Shown: one piece after another, positions 37,964 to 46,799 of the stretch
Layout: every line of letters starts with the position of its first letter
How positions within the stretch are numbered: position 1 is the first letter of the stretch
Assembly (NCBI RefSeq): GCF_029813115.1
Contig: NZ_JAPZDS010000001.1
Location: 62,001 to 126,000 of the forward strand
Reading direction: 5' to 3'
Length of the DNA: 64,000 bases
Origin: Aureimonas sp. SK2
GTDB lineage: Bacteria; Pseudomonadota; Alphaproteobacteria; Rhizobiales; Rhizobiaceae
Made by a program: the position numbers and the translations under genes
Notes under the pieces: model-generated
What the model was told of the DNA's origin: nothing
The model's database searches: none
What the model saw: only the letters and a program-made list of their open reading frames with translations

Positions 37964-38117
37964 GCCATTGGAAATGGGAGCGGGCGCCACGTAGCTCCAG
38001 CGCCATCACGGCGAGTTGCGCGGAGGCCGTTCGACCGACGTTCGCCTGCGTTTCCGATCCGTTCACTCTTTGTCTTTAGGGCGAGGCTCGGATAGGCTAA
38101 ACGAAGGCTGAACGAGC

Positions 38118-38636
38118 ATGCTTCAGGAGCGCACCATTCGCATCATCGGCATCGATCCGGGTCTCCGGCGCACCGGTTGGGGCGTGGTGGAAACGGTCGG
38201 CAACTCGCTGCGCTTCGTGGCGAGCGGCACCGTCACCTCCGACAACAAGCTCGACCTCGCCACGCGTCTGCGCCAGCTCCACGACGGGCTGACGGACGTG
38301 ATCCATCGGCTTCAGCCGGACGAAGCGGCGGTCGAGCAGACTTTCGTCAACAAGGACGCCGTCGCGACGCTCAAGCTCGGCCAGGCGCGCGGTATTGCCA
38401 TGCTGGTGCCCTCGCTCGCCGGACTGCCGGTGGCGGAATACGCGCCGAACGCGGTGAAGAAGGCCGTCATCGGCGTCGGGCACGGCGAGAAGGCGCAGAT
38501 CCACATGATGGTGAAGGTGCTGATGCCCAAGGCGACCTTCGACACGGACGACGCCGCCGATGCGCTCGCCATCGCCATCTGCCACACCCATCACCGCCAG
38601 TCTGCACAGGCGATGGCCGCCTATGCCCGGCTCTGA
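38118..38636 (+). CDS. ruvC: Crossover junction endodeoxyribonuclease RuvC
   Basis: 172 residues, the usual length. RuvC cuts Holliday junctions in recombination with RuvAB. The RNase H-like acidic residues are in [15 protein letters not shown] (Asp13), [11 protein letters not shown] and [15 protein letters not shown]. The start is the ATG at 38118 with GAACGAG upstream. In alphaproteobacteria ruvC-ruvA-ruvB form an operon; here a VapBC module with its own promoter intervenes before ruvA. Confidence 0.96.
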   Translation: MLQERTIRIIGIDPGLRRTGWGVVETVGNSLRFVASGTVTSDNKLDLATRLRQLHDGLTDVIHRLQPDEAAVEQTFVNKDAVATLKLGQARGIAMLVPSLAGLPVAEYAPNAVKKAVIGVGHGEKAQIHMMVKVLMPKATFDTDDAADALAIAICHTHHRQSAQAMAAYARL

Positions 38637-38641
38637 TGTTC

Positions 38642-38688
38642 TTGACTTGTTCCCATTCTGCGAATAGGTAATACCCATCCGGTATTAC
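38642..38688 (+). promoter_or_regulatory. VapBC promoter with perfect inverted-repeat operator
   Basis: TTGACT (38642-38647), 17 bp and TAGGTA (38665-38670) make a promoter of fair quality. GTAATACC, five bases, GGTATTAC (38668-38688) is a perfect 8-bp inverted repeat overlapping the -10 and lying 14 bp before the antitoxin ATG. This is where a VapB/AbrB dimer or VapBC complex would bind to repress its own gene. Confidence 0.7.
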
Positions 38689-38702
38689 TTGCGGAGGCTG
38701 CC

Positions 38703-38972
38703 ATGCGCGTGACCGAGAAGGGGCAGGTGACGATCCCCAAGCCGATCCGCGACAAGCTCGGGATCGGGCCAGGGAGCGAGGTGGATTTCGTGGAGCGCGG
38801 TGATCGCGTCGAACTCGTCCGCGAGGATCTGCCCAGCGATCCGAAGCTCCGACGCGAGGAGATCCGGCGTCGTCTGGACGCCTTGCGCGGAACGATCGAC
38901 ACCAATGGCATGGACGGCAAGGAGTTCGTCGACTGGCTGAGAGGACCGCGTGACGACCTCGACCCTCGTTGA
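38703..38972 (+). CDS. AbrB/MazE-fold antitoxin (VapB type)
   Basis: 89 residues. The swapped-hairpin AbrB domain occupies 1-45 (RVTEKGQVTIPKPIRDKLGI, then EVDFVERGDRVELVRE), with a flexible charged tail that would cover the PIN toxin. GCGGAGG precedes the ATG. It is followed by vapC with a 23-bp overlap, the standard type II order, antitoxin first. Its insertion splits ruvC from ruvA. Confidence 0.9.
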   Translation: MRVTEKGQVTIPKPIRDKLGIGPGSEVDFVERGDRVELVREDLPSDPKLRREEIRRRLDALRGTIDTNGMDGKEFVDWLRGPRDDLDPR

Positions 38973-39366
38973 TTCGAATATCTTCATCGACGTCTTCGGA
39001 ACGGGACCGTTGCGCGACAGCGCGCTGGATGCGCTGACGGATGTCGCCGATGAAGGCGTCATCGTGCTCTCGCCGATCGTCTGGGCGGAACTCGCCTTCT
39101 CCCCGATGGCGGAGCCGCTTCTCTACCGATCGATTTCCTGGCTGTCCCTGAAGCGCGAGCCGCTCCCCTTCGAGGCCGCCTATCCCGCCGGGCAGGCCCA
39201 TCGGCTCTACCGCCAGCGCGGCGGGCGCCGTGATCGCACGCTGCCCGACTTCCTGATCGGCGCCCATGCCACCGTCGCGGGCCACCGCCTCCTGACCCGC
39301 GACGCCTCGCGATACCGCGAGTACTTTCCCGACCTCCATATCATCTGCCCGGAGACGCATCCTTGA
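38950..39366 (+). CDS. PIN-domain ribonuclease toxin (VapC type)
   Basis: 138 residues starting at GTG 38950 inside the antitoxin 3' end. The PIN acidic residues are Asp8 (LVDSNIFID), Glu47 (WAELAFS), Asp100 ([10 protein letters not shown]) and Asp118 (RDASRY), all present, so it should be an active Mg-dependent RNase. It ends in the sequence TTGA, of which TTG is the ruvA start, so ruvA translation is coupled to the toxin. Confidence 0.9.
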   Translation: MTTSTLVDSNIFIDVFGTGPLRDSALDALTDVADEGVIVLSPIVWAELAFSPMAEPLLYRSISWLSLKREPLPFEAAYPAGQAHRLYRQRGGRRDRTLPDFLIGAHATVAGHRLLTRDASRYREYFPDLHIICPETHP

Positions 39367-39983
39367 TCGGCAAGCTGAAGGGCACCGTGGACACGGTCGA
39401 GGAGGACTGCGTCACGCTCGACGTCCACGGCGTCGGCTATGTCGCCTATTGCGGCGCGCGCACCCTGGCGAACCTGCCGGCGGCGGGGGAGGCGGCCTCG
39501 CTCTTCATCGAGACCTATGTGCGCGAGGATATGATCCGGCTCTACGGCTTCGCATCGGCCGCCGAGCGCGACTGGTTCCGCCTGCTCCAGAGCGTGCAGG
39601 GCGTCGGCGCCAAGGTGGCGCTGGCCGTCGTCGGCACCCTGTCGGCCGGCGATCTCGCCAACGCCATCGCGCTCCAGGACCGGACGATGGTGGCGCGCGC
39701 GCCGGGCGTCGGGCCGAAGGTCGCCGCGCGCATCGTCGCCGAGCTCAAGGACAAGGCGCCGGCCTTCTCGGGCGCGGCGGCGGTCGAGAGCTTCGGGCTG
39801 AAGCGCGACATCGGCGAGGGCGTGGCAAGCGCGCCGATCGCCGACGCGGTGTCGGCCCTCGTCAATCTCGGCTATTCGCGCGAGCAGGCGGCGGGCGCCG
39901 TCGCCGTCGCGGTGAAGGAGGCGGGCGAGGACGCACCGTCCACGACCCTGATCCGCCTCGGCCTCAAGGCGCTCAGCCGGTAA
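39363..39983 (+). CDS. ruvA: Holliday junction branch migration protein RuvA
   Basis: 206 residues starting at TTG 39363, overlapping the VapC stop by 4 bp (TTGA). The N-terminal OB domain opens [20 protein letters not shown] and [12 protein letters not shown]; the HhH tetramer part has [18 protein letters not shown] and [18 protein letters not shown]; domain III binds RuvB. The TTG is the family start, and no upstream ATG is in frame with a ribosome site. It precedes ruvB by 11 bp. Confidence 0.95.
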   Translation: MIGKLKGTVDTVEEDCVTLDVHGVGYVAYCGARTLANLPAAGEAASLFIETYVREDMIRLYGFASAAERDWFRLLQSVQGVGAKVALAVVGTLSAGDLANAIALQDRTMVARAPGVGPKVAARIVAELKDKAPAFSGAAAVESFGLKRDIGEGVASAPIADAVSALVNLGYSREQAAGAVAVAVKEAGEDAPSTTLIRLGLKALSR

Positions 39984-39994
39984 GGCGATAGATC

Positions 39995-41038
39995 ATGAGC
40001 AACACACGCCTCATCACCCCCGAGAAGCGCGGCGAGGATGTCGACGCCTCGCTCCGCCCGCAGCGGCTCGACGACTTCGTCGGCCAGGCGGCGGCGCGCG
40101 CCAATCTCAAGATTTTCATCGAAGCGGCCAAGACGCGCGGCGAGGCGCTGGATCACGTGCTCTTCGTCGGCCCGCCGGGCCTCGGCAAGACGACGCTGGC
40201 GCAGATCATGGCCAAGGAACTCGGCGTCAACTTCCGCTCGACCTCGGGTCCCGTGATCGCCAAAGCCGGCGACCTCGCGGCGCTGCTGACCAATCTCGAA
40301 GAGCGGGACGTTCTCTTCATCGACGAGATCCATCGCCTGTCGCCGGCGGTGGAGGAGATCCTCTATCCCGCGATGGAGGACTTCCAGCTCGACCTCATCA
40401 TCGGCGAGGGGCCGGCGGCGCGCTCGGTGAAGATCGACCTGTCGAAGTTCACGCTGGTGGCGGCGACCACCCGCATCGGCCTCCTGACGACGCCGCTGCG
40501 CGACCGGTTCGGCATTCCGGTGCGCCTCAACTTCTACACGATCGCCGAGCTGGAACACATCGTGAAGCGCGGGGCGCGGCTGATGAGCCTGCCCATGGGC
40601 GACGACGGCGCGCGCGAGATCGCCCGCCGCGCGCGGGGCACGCCCCGTATCGCCGGGCGCCTTCTGCGCCGCGTCCGCGACTTCGCGACCATGGCGGGAT
40701 CGGAAGTGGTGGACCGGCGCATCGCCGACGAGGCGCTGACGCGGCTCGACGTCGACAGCCTCGGCCTCGACCAGCTCGACCGGCGCTATCTCGACCTGAT
40801 CGCCCTCAACTTCGGCGGCGGCCCGGTCGGCATCGAAACCATCGCCGCCGCGCTCTCGGAGCCGCGCGACGCGATCGAGGACATCGTGGAGCCGTATCTT
40901 CTCCAGCAGGGCTTCATCCAGCGCACGCCGCGCGGCCGGCTCCTGACCCAGCATGCGTTCAAGCACCTCGGCCTCGCCGTGCCCTCGACCTACCAGGGCA
41001 TTCAATCCAGCCTGTTCGAGGGCGATGACGACGAGTGA
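39995..41038 (+). CDS. ruvB: Holliday junction helicase RuvB
   Basis: 347 residues. AAA+ motor that drives branch migration with RuvA. Walker [10 protein letters not shown] (59-67), Walker [11 protein letters not shown], sensor/arginine finger region and the winged-helix C terminus (DGARE to [16 protein letters not shown]). TAAGG lies upstream of the ATG. Last gene of the ruv set; an intergenic palindrome follows. Confidence 0.97.
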   Translation: MSNTRLITPEKRGEDVDASLRPQRLDDFVGQAAARANLKIFIEAAKTRGEALDHVLFVGPPGLGKTTLAQIMAKELGVNFRSTSGPVIAKAGDLAALLTNLEERDVLFIDEIHRLSPAVEEILYPAMEDFQLDLIIGEGPAARSVKIDLSKFTLVAATTRIGLLTTPLRDRFGIPVRLNFYTIAELEHIVKRGARLMSLPMGDDGAREIARRARGTPRIAGRLLRRVRDFATMAGSEVVDRRIADEALTRLDVDSLGLDQLDRRYLDLIALNFGGGPVGIETIAAALSEPRDAIEDIVEPYLLQQGFIQRTPRGRLLTQHAFKHLGLAVPSTYQGIQSSLFEGDDDE

Positions 41039-41123
41039 GGCAAGGCGTGGAGGATGCTCGCGGCTCCGCTCGTCGTCCCGCCCCCTCTTGGTAATCAACG
41101 CTGGGATGCGAAACTTCTTCCCG

Positions 41124-41214
41124 CGCCGTCATCCTCGGGCTTGACCCGAGGATCTGCGACTTAGCAGCGCTTCGACGTGAGTAGATCCTCGGGTCAAGCC
41201 CGAGGATGACGGCG
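41124..41214. repeat. 91-bp palindromic intergenic element, copy 2 (intact)
   Basis: Perfect 31-bp terminal inverted repeats (41124-41154 and 41184-41214) flank a 29-bp centre. Each arm is itself a hairpin, CCTCGGGCTTGACCCGAGG. The whole aligns with 23876-23966. Such GTCATCC-type palindromes are dispersed in many alphaproteobacterial genomes. It lies between convergent ruvB and the esterase-like gene and could end transcription in both directions. Confidence 0.88.
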
Positions 41215-41287
41215 GAAAGAAATGCGTCGTCTGGAAGGAGGGGCAAAATCCGAAGGGTCCGCCCCTTCGTTCATCGTAGAGTGAGCG

Positions 41288-43492
41288 TCAGTTGCCGAGC
41301 GCCGCCGACTGCTCGTCCAGCTTGCCGATTTCGAAGCACAGCGTCTCGCCCGACGAATCGTCCACGCCGTCATTGTCGGTGACGACGAAGGCGGTGCCGT
41401 CCTTGTCGATGGCGAGGCCTTCGACTTTGTCCACGACATAGCCGGCCGTCTGTGCCTTCAGGTCGGGCAGGAGGTCGCGCACCACGGTCTTGGTCACGGT
41501 CGGCAGCTCGCCGCCGAGGGGGGCGGGCTTGAGCTGGTCGAGCGACACGCGGGTGATCTGCTTCAGCCTGGCGGCGTCGCCGATCAGGTTGTCGCGCTCG
41601 ATCAGGTAGGCGCTGTCGCCGGAGACGGTGATCTCGGACAGGCCGACCCAGGCGCCCTCGGCCGACGGCGCCTCCAGCGGATAGCGGACGGCGCCCCACG
41701 TCTTGGCGTCGAGGTCATAAGCGAGGAGCTTGGTCGTGTTCTTCGGGTCGTCCTTCCATGGGCGCTGGACCGCGATCCAGAGCGTGTTGTCCACCTTGGC
41801 GATGCCTTCCGCGCCGAAGCGCGTCTGGTGCTCCAGGAGCGCCGCGGGGAAGGCGACCTTTTCGATCACCGCGCCCTCGGCATCGATGCGCACGAGCTGG
41901 TGCGGCACGTCCTTCTCGGGATTGCCTTCGCTGGCCAGCCAGAAGCCGCCTGCACCGTCGAGCGTGATGCCCTCGATGTCGAGCTTCTCGGCCGGTGCGC
42001 CGTTCTCCGTCACCACCATCGCGTCGGTGATGCGGGCGGGCTTTTGCGTGGCGTCGATGGTGAAGATCGTCGGCGCCTTGCCGTAGACGCTGTCGCTCGC
42101 AGCAAAGAGGTGCTGCGGCTTCTCGGCGTCGGCCACCAGCGCGCCGAGCGCACCCCAACCGATCGGCACGCCGTCCTTTTCGACGGAGACGAGCTGCGGA
42201 TAGGCGGCGGTTCCCTCCGCCCGCTCGTAGATCATGACATGGCTGCGCGCCGCGCCGTCCTCCACGAGGTCCGCCTCGTTGGCGGTGGCGAGGAGGTTGC
42301 GGCCGGGAATGGCGACCGCGCCCTCCGGCGAGATGCCGGACGGCAGGAGTTGGAGGAACTCGGGGGCCGCGCCGGTGTCGCGGTAGACGCCGACGGCGGA
42401 GCCGCGCTCGGACAGGACGAAGAAGAGGCGTTGGCCATCGAACTCGGCGACCTCCAGGCCCTCCGGCTCGACGCCCTTGGCGTCGGAGCGCTTGTCCGGA
42501 TAGTGCCCGGCCTTGGCCACCTCCATCTCGAACGCGGCGCCCGCTTCGTACGACACCGTGCCGTCGCGATTGAAGATGGTGAAGCCGCGCGTGCCGCCCT
42601 TCCAGTCGCCCTCGTTGGCGGTTATCAGGCGATCGAGCCCAAGCCACTTCACCGCGTCGGGCTCGCGCGGCCGAGCCTCGATCGTGTCGGTGAAGGCGAT
42701 CCGGCCGTCGTCCTGCGCGTCTACCTTGTCGAGCGCCACGGTGCCGGCGCTGAAGTGGCCGGTCACTTCACCCGTCTTGCCGTCGATCAGGACGATGTGA
42801 TTGTTTTCCTGAAGCGTGACCGCCAATTCGTTGTTCGCGTTGAAGGAAACGAACTCCGGTTCCGGGTCCTCGCCGCCGATCTCCGCGAGGCCTGTCAGTT
42901 CGACCTTGCGGAGTGCGGCGCAGTCCGGGGTGCCATCGTTCAGTGGAAGCAGCACGACGAAGCCGGCCGGCATCTGCGGAAGGGCGCCGTCGTTCGCGTC
43001 CTCGTCGCGCTCGTTCTCGATGGCCACGGCTGCGAGCGTGCCGTCCGGCGAGACGGCGACGGAGTCCGGCTGGCCGCCGAGGTCGCAGCGCGCGGTGACC
43101 GTGCGGTCGGCCATGGAGACCACGGCGAGCTGGCCCGACGGGTTGGTGAAGCTCTCCGACGTGTTGACGCCGACGAGCACGTTGCCGCTGCTGACGGCCA
43201 CCGACGTGGGCTCGCCGCCCTCGAAAGCGACGTAACCGGCGGCCTTCGGAGCGCGGGCGTCCGTGATGTCGACGAAGCCGATGCCGCCGTTCGGGCTGTC
43301 GGAATAAACCAGCGTGTTTCCGTCGGCCGAGGCCGCGATGATCTCGGCCGAGGTCTCGCTGCCGCGCTCCGCCTCGGGCAGGTTCAGCGCGACGGGAAAA
43401 GAGGCGATGCGGTTGAACACCGGCTCGGCCGTGGCGGGAAGGGCGGTGGACGCCAGGAGCGCGAGCGCGGCAGGCAGACGGATCGGACGCAT
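41288..43492 (-). CDS. Exported esterase-like/phytase-like beta-propeller protein
   Basis: 734 residues from the ATG at 43492, with a signal peptide (LPAALALLASTALPATAEP). The N-terminal half is a beta-propeller of short repeats (TSVAVSSGNVLVGVNTSES, PDSVAVSPDGTLAAVAIEN); the C-terminal half is an esterase-like-activity-of-phytase domain (PF13449 type), with KLDIEGITLDGAGGFWLASE and VDKVEGLAIDKDGTAFVVTD. Likely periplasmic or secreted; it may hydrolyse phosphate esters or organic phosphates. No Pho box was found upstream. Its 3' end is 73 bp from the palindromic element. Confidence 0.82.
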   Translation of the reverse strand: MRPIRLPAALALLASTALPATAEPVFNRIASFPVALNLPEAERGSETSAEIIAASADGNTLVYSDSPNGGIGFVDITDARAPKAAGYVAFEGGEPTSVAVSSGNVLVGVNTSESFTNPSGQLAVVSMADRTVTARCDLGGQPDSVAVSPDGTLAAVAIENERDEDANDGALPQMPAGFVVLLPLNDGTPDCAALRKVELTGLAEIGGEDPEPEFVSFNANNELAVTLQENNHIVLIDGKTGEVTGHFSAGTVALDKVDAQDDGRIAFTDTIEARPREPDAVKWLGLDRLITANEGDWKGGTRGFTIFNRDGTVSYEAGAAFEMEVAKAGHYPDKRSDAKGVEPEGLEVAEFDGQRLFFVLSERGSAVGVYRDTGAAPEFLQLLPSGISPEGAVAIPGRNLLATANEADLVEDGAARSHVMIYERAEGTAAYPQLVSVEKDGVPIGWGALGALVADAEKPQHLFAASDSVYGKAPTIFTIDATQKPARITDAMVVTENGAPAEKLDIEGITLDGAGGFWLASEGNPEKDVPHQLVRIDAEGAVIEKVAFPAALLEHQTRFGAEGIAKVDNTLWIAVQRPWKDDPKNTTKLLAYDLDAKTWGAVRYPLEAPSAEGAWVGLSEITVSGDSAYLIERDNLIGDAARLKQITRVSLDQLKPAPLGGELPTVTKTVVRDLLPDLKAQTAGYVVDKVEGLAIDKDGTAFVVTDNDGVDDSSGETLCFEIGKLDEQSAALGN

Positions 43493-43633
43493 GGAAGGTG
43501 CTTTCCCGGATTGGTCGGACACGCCCTCCAATCAGCCGGGCATCACGACGGGATGACAGAGGAATGACGGATCGATGACGGCGACCGCCGGCGGCGGTGG
43601 CGGCGCGGCCCGTGACGGTCTATGAGGCGCCCC

Positions 43634-44101
43634 ATGACAGACCAGCTTTCCGGCCGTCTCATCGAGGGCGGCCACCGCCTCGACGTTCGCGTCTACTTCG
43701 AGGACACCGACTTTTCAGGTGTCGTCTATCACGCCCGCTACCTTCACTTTCTGGAGAGGGGGCGAACCGACTTCCTGCGCCTGCACGGGATCGGCCACCG
43801 CGCCCTGATGGACGGCGCGTTCGGCGAGCCGATGGCCTTCGCCGTCCGCTCGATGGAGATCGACTTCCGGCGTCCGGCCCGGATCGACGACATCCTCGGC
43901 GTCGAGACGCGCACCGTCCTCCTCGGCGGCGCACGGGTCGTCCTTCAGCAGCGGATCCTGTGCGGGACCGAAGTGCTGGTGGAGGCGAAGGTGAAGGTGG
44001 CCGTGGTCTCGCCGGACGGACGCCCGCGCCGGATGCCGCCGGCCGTCGCCGAGCGCCTGGGCGGTCCAGCGGCTGCCGACGAGGATGCCGCAGCGCGGTA
44101 A
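43634..44101 (+). CDS. ybgC: YbgC acyl-CoA thioesterase of the Tol-Pal locus
   Basis: 155 residues from the ATG at 43634, preferred over one at 43622 because GAGG lies 6 bp before it. Hot-dog fold 4-hydroxybenzoyl-CoA thioesterase family with RVYFEDTDFSGVVYHARYLH (active Asp) near the N terminus. It hydrolyses short acyl-CoA and interacts with the envelope in E. coli. It heads the ybgC-tolQRAB-pal-cpoB cluster, with 237 bp before tolQ. Confidence 0.93.
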   Translation: MTDQLSGRLIEGGHRLDVRVYFEDTDFSGVVYHARYLHFLERGRTDFLRLHGIGHRALMDGAFGEPMAFAVRSMEIDFRRPARIDDILGVETRTVLLGGARVVLQQRILCGTEVLVEAKVKVAVVSPDGRPRRMPPAVAERLGGPAAADEDAAAR

Positions 44102-44338
44102 AACACGGCACGAAAACGATTTGTTAACCCTAACGATGCTTCATAGCGTCGGAGGGATCAGCCTCTCCATGCCATTCTTTCACCGGATTCAAACGGTCAA
44201 AGAGCGCCGTGGACGACGTTTTGCGCCGACGGTTCGGCGGGGGCGTCGTTCCTGTCGTGGCAGGGGGTGATCAGCCGGGGGCGCCGTGCGTCCCGAGCCA
44301 CCATGACGATCCGACGGATTCGAGGGACGCAAGAGGAA

Positions 44339-45055
44339 ATGAACGAGGTCGCTCAGACTGCGCTGGCCGCGCCGGCCCACGACATGTCGCTCATGGGGCT
44401 TTTCTGGCAGGCCGGGTTCATCGTCAAGTTCGTGATGATCGGGCTGCTCGCGGCCTCCGTCTGGACCTGGGCGATCATCTTCGACAAGTGGCAGCGTTAC
44501 GCCCGCTTCCGCCGTCAGCTCAACCAGTTCGAGAACAACTTCTGGTCCGGCCAGTCGCTGGAGGAACTGTACCACACGCTCTCGGACCGCAAGACCAGCG
44601 GCATGGGCGCGCTGTTCGTCGCCGCCATGCGCGAGTGGAAGAAGAGCTTCGAGAAGGGCGCCCGTTCGCCAATCGGCCTTCAGACCCGTATCGAGAAGGC
44701 GATGGACGTGACCATGGCCCGCGAGATGGAGGGGCTGGAGTCGCGCCTCGGGTTCCTCGCGACCGTCGGCTCGGCCGCGCCCTTCGTCGGCCTCTTCGGC
44801 ACGGTGGTCGGCATCATGACCGCCTTCCAGTCGATCGCCGCCTCCGAGCAGACGAGCCTTGCGGTCGTCGCGCCCGGCATCGCCGAGGCGCTGCTCGCCA
44901 CCGCCATCGGCCTCGTCGCCGCCATTCCGGCCGTCGTCGCCTACAACAAGCTCTCGGCGGATGCCGGCAAGCTCGGGGCCCGGCTCGAAGCCTTCGCCGA
45001 CGAGTTCTCGTCCATCCTGTCGCGCCAGATCGACGAGCGCTCGGCCGCGCGCTGA
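44339..45055 (+). CDS. tolQ: Tol-Pal system proton channel subunit TolQ
   Basis: 238 residues from the ATG at 44339 (EVAQTALAAP), chosen by family length; an ATG at 44303 is in frame but extends a non-conserved basic stretch. Three membrane helices: FIVKFVMIGLLAASVWTW, then FLATVGSAAPFVGLFGTVVG and PGIAEALLATAIGLVAAIPA. With TolR it forms the proton-driven motor in the inner membrane. AAGAGG lies very close to the ATG. It is 41 bp upstream of tolR. Confidence 0.94.
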   Translation: MNEVAQTALAAPAHDMSLMGLFWQAGFIVKFVMIGLLAASVWTWAIIFDKWQRYARFRRQLNQFENNFWSGQSLEELYHTLSDRKTSGMGALFVAAMREWKKSFEKGARSPIGLQTRIEKAMDVTMAREMEGLESRLGFLATVGSAAPFVGLFGTVVGIMTAFQSIAASEQTSLAVVAPGIAEALLATAIGLVAAIPAVVAYNKLSADAGKLGARLEAFADEFSSILSRQIDERSAAR

Positions 45056-45096
45056 GCGCCGCGCCGGCTCGTTCCAATTCTTGAGGGGTCGTTTCC

Positions 45097-45549
45097 ATGG
45101 GCATGTCGACGGGAGCTTCGTCTGGGGGCGGATCGCGCCGCGGGCGTCGCGCGCGCAAGGCGCCCATGGCCGAGATCAATATGACGCCGATGGTCGACGT
45201 CATGCTGGTGCTGCTCATCATCTTCATGGTGGCGGCGCCCTTGATGACGGTCGGCGTGCCGCTGGACCTGCCCAAGACCAACGCCAAGGCGCTCTCGGCC
45301 GACAAGCAGCCGATCACCATCTCCGTCCAGAAGGGTGGCGAGGTGTTCCTGCAGGAAACGCCGGTCGCGCCGGACGCCATCGTCGAGCAGCTGAAAGCCA
45401 TCGCCGAGGCGGGCTACGAGGAGCGCATCTTCCTGCGCGCCGACAGTTCTGCCGACTACGGCACCGTGATGAAGGTCATGTCGCGCATCTCGGCCGCCGG
45501 CTTCAAGAACATCGGTCTCGTGACCTCGCAGGAAACGGCGGGAAGCTGA
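45097..45549 (+). CDS. tolR: Tol-Pal system protein TolR
   Basis: 150 residues. After a short Gly/Arg-rich cytoplasmic N terminus comes the ExbD/TolR membrane helix, MAEINMTPMVDVMLVLLIIF, whose Asp of PMVD is the proton-carrying residue, and a periplasmic domain to the C terminus (QKGGEVFLQETPVAPDAI, ERIFLRADSSADYG). TTGAGGGG lies upstream. It works with TolQ to power TolA. 10 bp lead to tolA. Confidence 0.95.
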   Translation: MGMSTGASSGGGSRRGRRARKAPMAEINMTPMVDVMLVLLIIFMVAAPLMTVGVPLDLPKTNAKALSADKQPITISVQKGGEVFLQETPVAPDAIVEQLKAIAEAGYEERIFLRADSSADYGTVMKVMSRISAAGFKNIGLVTSQETAGS

Positions 45550-45559
45550 CGCGCGGCCG

Positions 45560-46681
45560 ATGAAACCCCTTGCCACCTCCACGATCCTGCACACGGCCAT
45601 CCTCACCTGGGGGCTGTGGCATTTTGGGACGCCGGAAAAGCTCGAAATGGGCGGCGAGGCGCTGCCCGTCACGCTGATCACGGACGTCAGCCAGGCGACG
45701 CTCGGCGCAGAGGACGCGCCGGAGGCGGAAAAGTCCGCGCCGACGCCGACCAAGACGCCAGAGAAGCTGCCGATGCCGGCCGAGAACGTCGGCGACAACG
45801 AGGTGGACCTCAAGACGCCCCCGGCGCCCAAGCCCTCGCCGCATGAGAACGTCTCGACGGCCGAGGCGCCCCCGCCGCCTCCGCCCCCGGCCGTGACGCC
45901 GCAGGCGCGGCCCGAGCCGGCGCCCGCGCCGCCGGAGCCGACGCCGCCCCAGCCGCCGGCCGAGGTCGCGGAAGCGCCGCCCGAGCCGACGCCGGCCGAG
46001 GCTGCGCCCGAGATCGACCCGCTCGCTGCCGAGATCGCCAAGGCAGAGGCCGAGACGCCCGCGCCCCCGCGCAACGTGCCCCTGCCGCAGGTGAAGCCGA
46101 AGCCGCCCGAGCCCGTGAAGGCGCCGGAGCCGGTGAAGGTCGCCGAGGCGAAGAAGCCCGAGCCGGTCAAGGAGCCCGCCAAGGAACCGGCGAAAGAGGC
46201 GTCGAAGTCCAAGGAGAAGCCGAAGGAGACCAAGAAGCCGGCGGCCCAGACCTCTTCGGAGAAGCAGTTCGACGCCGACGCGATCGCCGCGCTCCTCAAC
46301 AAGCAGGATTCCTCCGGCGGCGGTGCCAAGCGCTCGACCCAGCAGGCGGCGCTCGGCGCCACGCGCCAGACGGGCGGCTCGCTGTCGCAGAGCGAGATGG
46401 ACGCCCTGCGCGGCCAGATCTCCAAGTGCTGGAACCCACCGGCCGGCAACGTGGACGCGGGCAGTTTCCGGGTGAAGATCTCCATGCAGCTCGGCCCGAC
46501 GGGCGAGCTGGAGGGGATGCCGGAAATCGTCTCGGGCGGCGGCGCCTCCACCGCGGAGCGGGCGGCGAGCGAAGCGGCGATCCGCGCCGTGCGCCGCTGC
46601 GCGCCCTACAACCTGCCGGCCGAGAAGTACGACACCTGGGCTCAGGTCACCGTCAACTTCGATCCGAGCCAGATGTTCTGA
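45560..46681 (+). CDS. tolA: Tol-Pal system protein TolA
   Basis: 373 residues. An N-terminal membrane anchor (about 7-21, [15 protein letters not shown]) is followed by a long Pro/Ala/Glu- and Lys-rich arm (about 55-240) and a TonB-like C-terminal domain (about 280-373; [20 protein letters not shown] and [13 protein letters not shown]). It spans the periplasm to reach TolB and Pal. Weak sequence conservation is normal; the position and repeats secure the call. Confidence 0.92.
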   Translation: MKPLATSTILHTAILTWGLWHFGTPEKLEMGGEALPVTLITDVSQATLGAEDAPEAEKSAPTPTKTPEKLPMPAENVGDNEVDLKTPPAPKPSPHENVSTAEAPPPPPPPAVTPQARPEPAPAPPEPTPPQPPAEVAEAPPEPTPAEAAPEIDPLAAEIAKAEAETPAPPRNVPLPQVKPKPPEPVKAPEPVKVAEAKKPEPVKEPAKEPAKEASKSKEKPKETKKPAAQTSSEKQFDADAIAALLNKQDSSGGGAKRSTQQAALGATRQTGGSLSQSEMDALRGQISKCWNPPAGNVDAGSFRVKISMQLGPTGELEGMPEIVSGGGASTAERAASEAAIRAVRRCAPYNLPAEKYDTWAQVTVNFDPSQMF

Positions 46682-46799
46682 TCCTCAAGCCTTTCGCGGC
46701 GGCGTGCCGTCGCCGCCTCGTCATTTTCTCATGCGAACAACGGGTTGCCGCAGAACGCTGCGGCATCGAGCCCGACGCCCAAACGGGAAGGTCCCGCCC

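Noticed and set aside
44120-44150. TTAACCCTAACG near tolQ as a CtrA site
   Set aside because: Second half does not match TTAA at seven-base spacing.
44085-44270. 61-codon plus-strand frame between ybgC and tolQ
   Set aside because: No ribosome site, overlaps the 3' end of ybgC, and ends in Arg-rich noise; the region is better read as the tolQ leader.
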